The notes below the pieces were generated by a model. The model did no database searches. It was not told the DNA's origin and saw only the letters and a list, made by a program, of their open reading frames with translations. DNA of 9,151 nt from CALVJJ01 sp045538425 (GTDB lineage: Bacteria; Bacillota; Clostridia; Christensenellales; UBA1242), in contig JAZSRJ010000024.1 of NCBI GenBank assembly GCA_045538425.1, forward strand, positions 1 through 9,151, given 5' to 3'. The position numbers and the translations under genes were made by a program. Below, in pieces: positions 1 to 6,700 of the stretch; positions within the stretch are counted from its first letter, which is position 1, and each line of letters starts with the position of its first letter.

Positions 1-315
1 GAAGGGTTAACCATTCAACCTAACAGTAAAAAGGCAATCAATCAACATGGTTACCGCATTGGTAACAGAAAAGCTAAGCAATTAAAATACTCAATGATTA
101 CTAAGGATACTCTGATTTTAACAGTTACTGATTTTCATAAAGATGCGTTACGTAATATAAATAACGTGGTAAGTTTAAATGATTTTTGGGAAGGGATGAG
201 TATTCCAGATCCTTACGGTAAAGATATTGATGTTTATTCTTATTGTTTTGAACTTATGGAAGAAATGGCAACGATTGTTGTTGAATATATTAAAAATGAG
301 CGTTTGAGGTGGTAA
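1..315 (+). CDS. Low-molecular-weight protein tyrosine/arginine phosphatase, C-terminal part (5' end outside window)
   Basis: The reading frame is open from base 1, so the gene starts upstream; 104 codons are visible, about two thirds of a typical 150-residue family member. The visible part matches the second half of bacterial low-molecular-weight phosphatases (YwlE/Wzb type). It has the segment LTVTDFHKDAL, where the family has TMTxxHKxxL, and the late motif IPDPYG, whose Asp (codon at 208) is the family's general acid. The C-terminal helix DVYSYCFELMEEMATIVVEYI is typical. The catalytic Cys-x5-Arg loop would lie upstream of the window, so activity and the choice between Tyr-P and Arg-P cannot be judged. 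The stop is followed after one base by rpiB, which fits the phosphatase-rpiB order seen in Bacillus subtilis (ywlE-ywlF). The two are probably co-transcribed and translationally coupled. Confidence 0.85.
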   Translation, partial: EGLTIQPNSKKAINQHGYRIGNRKAKQLKYSMITKDTLILTVTDFHKDALRNINNVVSLNDFWEGMSIPDPYGKDIDVYSYCFELMEEMATIVVEYIKNERLRW

Positions 316-316
316 T

Positions 317-745
317 ATGGTAGTATTGTCTACAGATCATAGAGGTTATGCTTTGATGCAAAAAATCAAGCAATATCTTGAAAAATTGAATATTGCATAT
401 GTCTGTGTGGGGGCAAATCAATATGATGAAGCAGATAGTTATGCGACTTATACATTAAAAGCAAATGAACTTGTTGCTGAAAATGATGATAATATTGGTA
501 TCTATTTGTGTGGGACTGGATTAGGGACGGCTATTGGTGCTAATCGTCATAAAAAAATTAGAGCAGTGCTTTGTCCAAATACAAAATATGCTTACTTTGG
601 TCGTCGACATAATAATGCAAATGTGCTTGTTATGTCTGCTAATTATACCTCTTTTCATAAAGCAAAAAAGATCATTCATACTTTCCTTAATACTGAGTTT
701 GAGGGTGGTAGACATATTGCTAGACTGGAGGAAATTAGTAAGTAA
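317..745 (+). CDS. rpiB: Ribose-5-phosphate isomerase B (LacAB/RpiB family)
   Basis: The 142-residue product has the normal RpiB length. It would interconvert ribose 5-phosphate and ribulose 5-phosphate in the non-oxidative pentose phosphate pathway, in the cytoplasm. Visible motifs are STDHRGY (residues 5-11, usual DHxG), CGTGLG (65-70) with the catalytic-type Cys65, the conserved ANR/IRA stretch (75-83), RHNNANVL (97-104) with the ring-opening His98, and the C-terminal GGRHIAR (130-136) with the phosphate-binding arginines 132 and 136. One oddity is that the usual LGAR after the HNNANVL motif is replaced by MSAN. The family also contains LacA/LacB subunits of galactose-6-phosphate isomerase; the absence of a paired lac gene and the phosphatase upstream favour RpiB. 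The start is supported by GAGGTGG (306-312) about five bases upstream, overlapping the end of the previous gene. Confidence 0.93.
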   Translation: MVVLSTDHRGYALMQKIKQYLEKLNIAYVCVGANQYDEADSYATYTLKANELVAENDDNIGIYLCGTGLGTAIGANRHKKIRAVLCPNTKYAYFGRRHNNANVLVMSANYTSFHKAKKIIHTFLNTEFEGGRHIARLEEISK

Positions 746-796
746 TTAAGACATAAATCAAAACAATCTAACATACATTATCTAAAAGAGGGATGT

Positions 797-1471
797 ATGA
801 AACGATTGTTTTTTTTATTGATTACCATTGTGAGTTGCATTGGTCTTACAGGTTGTAAGGACAAAATGTTTGAACAAATGAAAAATCATATTGCTGAAGT
901 TAGATATGATATGTTTTCGTATTGTGATAAAGATATGCGAGTAGAATTCCTTACAGGGAAAAGGGAAAGTACCTATCTTATGGATGGAAAAAGTACAGCG
1001 CTAGTAGATTTTGGTATTCTTTCCTTTACATTTTTGCAACAACCAATTGAAGATGTAGAAAACGCAAAATATATCTTAATTATTGGTACTAGACGCATGG
1101 ATGGAGATTTGGTCTACAATCCCCTTAATGGTAGTTTTTTAGTTGATATAAAAGAACAATTATCTCCAGATAGTCATATAATTGCCAAGATTTTGGTGGA
1201 TAATTTAGACAAAGAAGTAGCTCTTACATGTAAAACAAAAAATTGGACAATTGATGCTATGCAATCATTGAAAATTGTTACAAAAGAAGCCAAAAATCAT
1301 ATATTGCAAAGTACTCAACATGGAACGATAGAAGTCTATATCAAAATGACACAAGAGGAAGATACTTTGGATGATAGTTATTATTGGTATGTTACATTGG
1401 TTGCTAGTGATGGCAATCGTTGGTCATATTTGGTAGATACAACAACTGGAAAAGTTGTAGCACATAATTAA
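797..1471 (+). CDS. Predicted lipoprotein with PepSY-like C-terminal part
   Basis: This 224-residue protein begins with a short basic n-region (MKR), a hydrophobic stretch and a lipobox LTGC with Cys20, so it should be lipidated and anchored on the outer face of the cytoplasmic membrane. The mature part has no family I can name with confidence. Its last 30 residues (YYWYVTLVASDGNRWSYLVD, then TTTGKVVA) resemble the PepSY pattern, in which two beta strands precede a VDxxTG turn. The preceding helix (about 155-170) would fit the PepSY helix, so one PepSY-like domain is plausible. PepSY domains often bind or inhibit proteases or act as envelope modules; no specific function is assigned. The start has GAGGG a few bases upstream. 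The gene lies 51 bases after rpiB with no terminator between them, so it may end the same operon. Confidence 0.8.
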   Translation: MKRLFFLLITIVSCIGLTGCKDKMFEQMKNHIAEVRYDMFSYCDKDMRVEFLTGKRESTYLMDGKSTALVDFGILSFTFLQQPIEDVENAKYILIIGTRRMDGDLVYNPLNGSFLVDIKEQLSPDSHIIAKILVDNLDKEVALTCKTKNWTIDAMQSLKIVTKEAKNHILQSTQHGTIEVYIKMTQEEDTLDDSYYWYVTLVASDGNRWSYLVDTTTGKVVAHN

Positions 1472-1490
1472 AATATGTGCTTTTTTTGTT
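1459..1490 (+). terminator. Intrinsic terminator overlapping the lipoprotein stop codon
   Basis: AGCACATA (1459-1466) pairs perfectly with TATGTGCT (1474-1481) around a seven-base loop, followed by a T run. The TAA stop at 1469-1471 sits in the loop, so the hairpin starts inside the coding sequence. Confidence 0.9.
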
Positions 1491-1496
1491 TTCTTA

Positions 1497-1505
1497 TGAT
1501 ATACT
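1497..1505 (+). promoter_or_regulatory. Extended -10 promoter for the HflX gene
   Basis: TGATATACT reads as TGN followed by TATACT, an extended -10 element. No good -35 is present because the upstream bases belong to the terminator stem. A start near 1512 would leave a leader of only about 13 bases carrying the TGAGGT ribosome-binding site (1514-1519). Confidence 0.5.
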
Positions 1506-1524
1506 ATATGTATTGAGGTATCAT

Positions 1525-3102
1525 ATGGAACGCAAAAATTGGGAAATTAAAAAAGAATACAAGTTAGAACTTGAGTCTTACATTGGACAATATTTTGATA
1601 AAGACAAAGTCATAGAAGAAAGTTTGCTTCAATTAATAGGGAAAATTAGTTATGCTATTGGAGCTGAAATTGTTGTTTTGATCAATCGTAAAGGAATGGT
1701 TGTGGATATTGAAATTGGTGATCATAGTTCTGCTCCTGTTACAACGATTGAAACTAAGGATCGATTGAGTGGGATTAGATTAATTCATACACATCCAAGT
1801 GGTGATTGTACGTTAAGTAGAGAAGATATATCTTGTTTGCATCATAATTTGTTGGATTGTATCATAGCAATATCGGTCGATCATTTAGGGGTATATAAGG
1901 CAGAGGTTGCTTTTATCAATGATGAAAAAGAGGATCGATACACAATTGATGACGCAAGATTCCTCAACAAATATGGAATTATGGAAAAATTGGTAGAATA
2001 TGATGCCTTGTATAAGAAAAATTTGGACAAGTATATCTATCAAGAAAAAAGCGAAAGTAGAGCTATTTTGGTAGGTGTAGAACTAGGTAGAGATGATATT
2101 GCAAAATCCTTAGAAGAATTGCAAAATCTAGCAGAAACCAACCATATTGAAACTGTGGGAGTATTTTCTCAAAAGCGTACTAAACCGGATTCAAAATATT
2201 TCATTGGGGAAGGAAAATTAGAAGAAATCAAACGCGCTGTACAAAATGAAGATGCAGATATTGTGATATTTGACAATGAGTTGTCTGGTAGCAAACAAAA
2301 TGCATTAGAGACAGTGTTGGGTGTAAAAGTTATTGATAGAAGTCGTTTGATTTTGGATATTTTTGCAGGTCGTGCTCGCACAAGTGAAGGAAAACTGCAA
2401 GTAGAACTAGCGCAACTAAAATACACTTTACCAAGATTGTCGGGTATTGTTGGTACAAGTGGACGTTTTGGTGGTGGAGTAGGTATGCGTGGACCAGGAG
2501 AAACAAAACTGGAATTAGATCGTAGAATTATTGAAAAAAACATACAAAAGAAAACGCAAGAGTTGATCAAAGTTAAAAAACAAAGAGAACTAACTCGTGC
2601 ACAACGCCAAAAAAATCAAAAAATAACAGTTGCCATTGTTGGGTACACTAATAGTGGAAAGAGCACTTTACTCAATCTTCTAACGAAAGCAGGGGTGTAT
2701 GCAAAAGACGAATTATTTGCGACACTTGATACAACGACACGACAATTTTATATTGACCGAAATCATGAAATATTGTTGGTGGATACTGTTGGGTTTATCA
2801 ACAAATTGCCACATGAGTTTATAGATGCATTTTCTAGTACACTAGAAGAGACAGTGCATGCAGATGTGTTAATTCATGTAATGGACTTAAGCAACAAAGA
2901 GGTAGAAAATCAAGAAAATGTAGTTTTGAATGTTCTACAAAAAATTGGCGCAAAAGCACCAATTATCAGGGTTTTTAACAAAATCGATAAGGTGGGAGAA
3001 TACGATAGACAAGAAGATGCTATCTATATCTCCGCAAAGCAAAACACCAATATTGAAGGGCTAAAAAGAGCCATCGTCAAAACCATTGATTCACTAAATT
3101 AA
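1525..3102 (+). CDS. hflX: HflX-type ribosome-associated GTPase with N-terminal JAMM/RadC-like domain
   Basis: From the ATG at 1525 the product has 525 residues; TGAGGT (1514-1519) supports this start. An in-frame ATG at 1477 lies inside the preceding terminator and is rejected. Residues about 1-170 form an extra domain with HTHPSGDCTLSRED (88-101), an exact HxHx7Sx2D JAMM motif like that of RadC, and a possible catalytic Glu48 upstream. From residue 180 (AILVGVEL) the HflX core follows: the glycine-rich segment GVGMRGPGETK (318-328), a basic coiled-coil linker, then the G domain with G1 GYTNSGKST (373-381), G3 DTVGF (420-424), G4 NKID (485-488) and G5 SAK (503-505). HflX enzymes bind the 50S subunit and split or rescue stalled ribosomes under stress. 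Only about 20 residues follow G5, so the C-terminal subdomain of the E. coli protein seems absent. The gene is flanked by terminators and is probably monocistronic. Confidence 0.95.
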   Translation: MERKNWEIKKEYKLELESYIGQYFDKDKVIEESLLQLIGKISYAIGAEIVVLINRKGMVVDIEIGDHSSAPVTTIETKDRLSGIRLIHTHPSGDCTLSREDISCLHHNLLDCIIAISVDHLGVYKAEVAFINDEKEDRYTIDDARFLNKYGIMEKLVEYDALYKKNLDKYIYQEKSESRAILVGVELGRDDIAKSLEELQNLAETNHIETVGVFSQKRTKPDSKYFIGEGKLEEIKRAVQNEDADIVIFDNELSGSKQNALETVLGVKVIDRSRLILDIFAGRARTSEGKLQVELAQLKYTLPRLSGIVGTSGRFGGGVGMRGPGETKLELDRRIIEKNIQKKTQELIKVKKQRELTRAQRQKNQKITVAIVGYTNSGKSTLLNLLTKAGVYAKDELFATLDTTTRQFYIDRNHEILLVDTVGFINKLPHEFIDAFSSTLEETVHADVLIHVMDLSNKEVENQENVVLNVLQKIGAKAPIIRVFNKIDKVGEYDRQEDAIYISAKQNTNIEGLKRAIVKTIDSLN

Positions 3103-3113
3103 ATGCAAAAAAT

Positions 3114-3160
3114 AAAAATGTAGTAAAACCAATTTTTTTGATTTTACTACATTTTTTTGT
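3114..3160 (+). terminator. Intrinsic terminator after hflX, probably bidirectional
   Basis: A 15-bp perfect stem (3114-3128 with 3142-3156) whose core is ATGTAGTAAAA pairing with TTTTACTACAT. The loop is 13 bases and the right arm runs into a T tract to 3158. The A tract at the left arm would give a T tract on the other strand. Confidence 0.92.
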
Positions 3161-3176
3161 TGTCACAGGTGTAACA
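3161..3176. promoter_or_regulatory. Operator-like palindrome upstream of the Cys-rich protein gene
   Basis: TGTCACAGGTGTAACA has the form TGTnACAnnTGTnACA, a symmetrical site of two half-sites. It lies four bases upstream of the putative -35 box. The core CACAGGTGTA is one base from the TACAnnTGTA box bound by CopY/BlaI-type winged-helix repressors. Assignment to that family is inference only. Confidence 0.4.
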
Positions 3177-3180
3177 TTTT

Positions 3181-3210
3181 TTGAGATTTTTTAATAGTAT
3201 GAAGTATAAC
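3181..3210 (+). promoter_or_regulatory. Sigma-A-type promoter for the Cys-rich small protein
   Basis: TTGAGA (3181-3186) and TATAAC (3205-3210) each differ from consensus at one base and are 18 bases apart. The predicted start near 3217 gives a leader of about 57 bases. That leader overlaps an imperfect inverted repeat (3210-3218 with 3237-3245, eight of nine positions paired). Confidence 0.6.
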
Positions 3211-3258
3211 AGTCCAATTTTATTTTCGGCTTTAGGATTGGTCTGCAAAACTACATAC

Positions 3259-3265
3259 AGGAGGT
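3259..3265 (+). promoter_or_regulatory. Ribosome-binding site that fixes the start of the Cys-rich gene
   Basis: AGGAGGT is a near-perfect Shine-Dalgarno sequence eight bases before the ATG at 3274. The in-frame TTG at 3268 is only two bases away and cannot use it, so the ATG is chosen. Confidence 0.85.
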
Positions 3266-3273
3266 AGTTGTCC

Positions 3274-3477
3274 ATGCTTTTCGGAAATAACAACTGCAAC
3301 GGTGGAATGTTCCACGATGATAACAAAAATAACAACTGTGACTGCATCATCTTACTATTACTTCTTAGTTCTTGTGGCTGTAACATCAATTTTGGTTGTG
3401 ACTGCTGCTCTATTATTTTGTTATTATTGTTGATGCAATGTTGTGGCTGCGGCTGTGACGATCACAAATATAGATAA
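3274..3477 (+). CDS. Small cysteine-rich protein with two poly-leucine segments
   Basis: This 67-residue product is unrecognised at family level. It contains 12 cysteines (residues 8, 22, 24, 34, 36, 42, 44, 45, 56, 57, 59, 61) and an internal duplication. Each half has a Cys-rich clamp around IILLLLL: CDCIILLLLLSSCGC (22-36) and CDCCSIILLLLLMQCCGCGC (42-61). The N-terminal part is Asn-rich (GNNNCNGG, NKNNNCDC) and the end is DDHKYR. The poly-Leu runs are too short for normal membrane spans (about seven residues), so they may pack as buried strands or peripheral membrane patches held by disulfides or metal. The strong ribosome-binding site, a good promoter, its own terminator and the conserved-looking repeat argue that it is a real, well-translated gene. 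Short high-cysteine proteins of this style are annotated as hypothetical in Clostridia. A structural, spore-coat-like or metal-binding role is possible but unproven. Confidence 0.8.
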   Translation: MLFGNNNCNGGMFHDDNKNNNCDCIILLLLLSSCGCNINFGCDCCSIILLLLLMQCCGCGCDDHKYR

Positions 3478-3490
3478 GTCCAGTAAGATG

Positions 3491-3521
3491 ACAAGGAGTG
3501 TATGCTCCTTGTTTTTTATTT
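3491..3521 (+). terminator. Intrinsic terminator after the Cys-rich gene
   Basis: ACAAGGAG (3491-3498) pairs perfectly with CTCCTTGT (3505-3512) over a six-base loop and is followed by TTTTTATTTT. Confidence 0.92.
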
Positions 3522-3662
3522 TATGTATTGATAAAGACACTTAATACCACATTTGACAAAATTTGGAAAATATTTTACATAATTTGGTAATTTGGGGGTA
3601 TAGTAAAACTAATCAAAGGTTGCAAAAACTTGCGAAATGATTTGGAAAACTGCGCTATTTTG
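3522..3662. other. AT-rich non-coding control region with ATTTGG repeats
   Basis: This is part of a 305-base gene-free stretch. No ORF with a ribosome-binding site is seen. It contains four direct copies of ATTTGG (3561, 3582, 3590, 3640), two of them within the ten-base repeat ATTTGGAAAA (3561-3570 and 3640-3649). There is also a weaker promoter-like pair, TTGACA (3553-3558) and CATAAT (3578-3583), spaced 19 bases apart. The stretch lies upstream of the main promoter of the surface protein gene, so these repeats are candidate regulator-binding sites. Confidence 0.45.
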
Positions 3663-3691
3663 TTGACAAAATTATTCTATTATTATACAAT
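3663..3691 (+). promoter_or_regulatory. Strong sigma-A promoter for the surface protein gene
   Basis: A perfect -35 TTGACA (3663-3668) is followed after 17 bases by TACAAT (3686-3691), one base from consensus. Transcription would begin near 3698 and give a leader of about 85 bases. This is the best promoter in the window and suggests high expression. Confidence 0.8.
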
Positions 3692-3704
3692 GAGTTTGTC
3701 TAAT

Positions 3705-3753
3705 GTGGATGATAGAAGTTTTTACCAAATTATGGTCATAACTTTGGTTCCAC
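3705..3753 (+). promoter_or_regulatory. Dyad/hairpin in the leader of the surface protein gene
   Basis: In the predicted leader, ACCAAA (3724-3729) pairs with TTTGGT (3743-3748) and TTATG (3730-3734) with CATAA (3737-3741), leaving one bulged base and a two-base centre. An outer pairing GTGGA (3705-3709) with TCCAC (3749-3753) could close a larger stem. As DNA the dyad could be an operator; as RNA the very small loop would force the inner pairs to open. It matches no riboswitch I know. Confidence 0.4.
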
Positions 3754-3782
3754 TATTTTAATCAAGGGAGTACGATATTTTT

Positions 3783-6700
3783 ATGAAGACCAAAAAGATT
3801 TTGATTCCAGTTTTACTTGCTTCTGTACTTGGTACAGGTGCAGCAATCACCGCTGAGACTTATTCAGTTAGAGATATGTTTGTTGAAGCAGCATACACTA
3901 ATACCAATGTATCTAGCACAATGGGTGATGATCTAAAATTGACCAATGTTACAACAACAGGTACTGTTGGTGGCACACTAACTTTGCCAACTGTTAGCAC
4001 CGGTAATGGTACTACAGTAGTAACTGTTAGTATTCTTAACCCACGTGGTATCTATGAAGCAAAAGGTAATGTTGTTACTGGCAATACTTATGCTGAAGAG
4101 GGGGACTACGCAGCTAATACTACAGGTGTGATTGATCTAAAATATTCTGGAACTTATGTTATCAAATATGAAGCAACCAATCAAGGTATGGTAACAAGTA
4201 GTGAAGAAATTACTGTAGATGTAAAAGCAAACAATTACAGCATTGCTTTGCCAACCAATAGCCAATATGTTATCCCATCTGTTGTTAAGACCAATCAAAG
4301 CAATTTCAAAGTAGAATTGCCTACTGTTAAGATGGAAGATGAAGAACAAACATTGTATACTAATACAAGTGGCACAGTGGCTAAAAACACATCAGCAACT
4401 ACTAGTATGACTATTGTTCTTACTGACAAAGATGGTGTATCTACAACACTTCTTGATAGTGCTACAGACACATTGCCAAATGTGGATAACAATGGAAAAT
4501 ATTATGTTAATGTAGATAGTGCAAAACTTGCTAAGCAAGGTGCTTATATTATTACTTACAGATATTATGAAGGTACAAGTGCTGATACTAGAATGGTAAA
4601 AGCAACAACAACAGAAAGATTTACTGCTTCTAGTACACTAAATACTGATGATATCAAACTTCAAATTGCTTATAACAAATCAAAACCAACTGCTTCTTCT
4701 ATTGTTTTAGGAAAAGAAAACACTTTACCTGGTGTTACTGTTAAAAATAAAACAAAGAGCGAAACAATTGATGCTTATACAACTATTACTGTAGAGTATA
4801 GAGAACATAATTCTACAGCAGATTATACTGTTCTTGGTACAATTAGCGAAACAACAACTGATTTGTTCCAAAAACCAGGTGATTATCGTTTGACTTATAC
4901 AGCAAGACTTGATTTGTTTGGAGTAGAAGCTGTTACTGATAGATTCAATATCGATAATGTTGTAGATAATACAAAACCAGAATTGTATATTGTAGATGCA
5001 TACGAACTAACAGATGAAAATATTGAAGCAACTGAAAATCAAGAATACAAAATCCCTAGTTATGCTGTTCTTAGCGCAGAAAACAAAGTATCAATTGCTC
5101 TTCCTGCAATGTATGCTATTGATAATGTAACAAAAGATCAAAGCAAGTTGACTTATAAGATTGAGTATCGTAAAGAAAGCAACAATACTCGTACAACTAT
5201 CTATAATTCTTCTTTCAACAATGCAGATGATGTACCAGCATACAACGAAACAAGAGTATTTGATGGTATTACACAAGCGGGCGAATACAGAATTATCTAT
5301 TCTGTTACGGATGAAAAAGGTAATACTACCGAAATGCCTTTCTCTTTAACTGTATATGCTGCAGGTGATGCAGAATACGAAGATAAAGTAAAAGTATCAA
5401 AACCAGAAATTAGTTTTGCATTCTCTACACAATATGTAGATGCTACAGAAGATTTGGTGTTCGATGCTCCAAGTGTTAAGGATATTGATACAAGACTTCA
5501 AATCAAAACAACTTATACAGGTGATAGTGGTGTAGCAAAAGATGTTACAGTTGGCGATAATGGTCAATATATCATCGAAAAAGAAGTGCTAGCTGCTAAT
5601 CAATCTATCGTGATTACTGTTACAGCAACCAATGATCTTGGCACAACTTCAACTGTTAGCAGAAAAGTCATTGTCAACCGTGGTACAGCTGATACTAGTG
5701 CTGATTTGACATTTACTGCAGATGCCAACACATATCTAGCAGATTTGTATGCGCTTAATGGTGCAACTGATGCAGTTGATCAAGGTACTAATGTTATGCT
5801 TCCAGCATTTGTTGCTCAAGATGCAATGGCTAACGCATTCAGTTTGTCTGTTGTTGTTAGAGACAAATACAACAATATTGTTCCAGTATTCAATGGTTTG
5901 ACATCTAATAGTAATGATGCAACAACATCAACCATCACGTACCTTGAAGGAGCATATTTCAAAGCAACATACTATGGTGAATATACCATTACTTATATTG
6001 CTTCTAATAGTTCTACAAGACTTAGCAAATCTTATCAAATTGCTGTTAATAATACACAGCTTCCAGAACTTGTATTGTCTAACTTAGCATCACTTAGCAA
6101 AACAATTCAAGTTGGTAAAGCATATTATCCAGAAACCGCTAGACTTAGCGATAATGGACAAGATATTCCACTTGCTGGAGAACAAACAGCAGCAGTAGCT
6201 ACCACATATTGGAAGATTTATCGTGCAGAAAAACCTGAATATCTAACTTCTATTGATAAGTATTTAACAATGGTAAAAGATATTACTACAGTTACAGCTG
6301 AACTTAGAGAACAATATGCTGAAGAATATAATACTCAAGTAACAACTTGGGAACAAGCTAACAAAGTATTGACAAGCGAACCAATCTATGTCAATGGTGT
6401 TCTTGCAGGATTCATTCCTAAAGAAGTAGGTGTATACTATATCCAATACTTTGGGGATAAAGATGGTGATGGAACTGCTGAAGTATCTAGAATTGTTACC
6501 ATCAAAGCTGAAGAAAACACAAAACCAGTTATTACTGTTGATAAAGGATACCAAGAATACTATTCTGCATTCGTAGCTGATGAAGGTGAAACAACAATGA
6601 CAATCAGTATTCCTGGATTCAGTGTTGAAGATGAATACGAAGAAGATAGAACAAAACTTGATGCTTCTAAGAAAGTTACTGTAACCAACTCAAATGGTGA

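Noticed and set aside
534..749. 71-codon + strand ORF in another frame of rpiB
   Set aside because: Shadow of a clearly conserved RpiB sequence, with no ribosome-binding site.
1477..1524. N-terminal extension of the HflX frame from the ATG at 1477
   Set aside because: That ATG lies in the right arm of the preceding terminator, has no ribosome-binding site, and the promoter -10 lies downstream of it. The ATG at 1525 has TGAGGT at good spacing.
2169..2570. 133-codon reverse-strand ORF within hflX
   Set aside because: It lies wholly inside the conserved HflX core, with no ribosome-binding site and low-complexity Ser/Pro content typical of a shadow frame.
3268..3273. TTG start for the Cys-rich protein
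   Set aside because: Only two bases separate it from AGGAGGT; the ATG at 3274 has normal spacing.
3147..3389. 80-codon reverse-strand ORF across the terminator and the Cys-rich gene
   Set aside because: It overlaps the hflX terminator, promoter and Cys-rich gene and lacks initiation signals.
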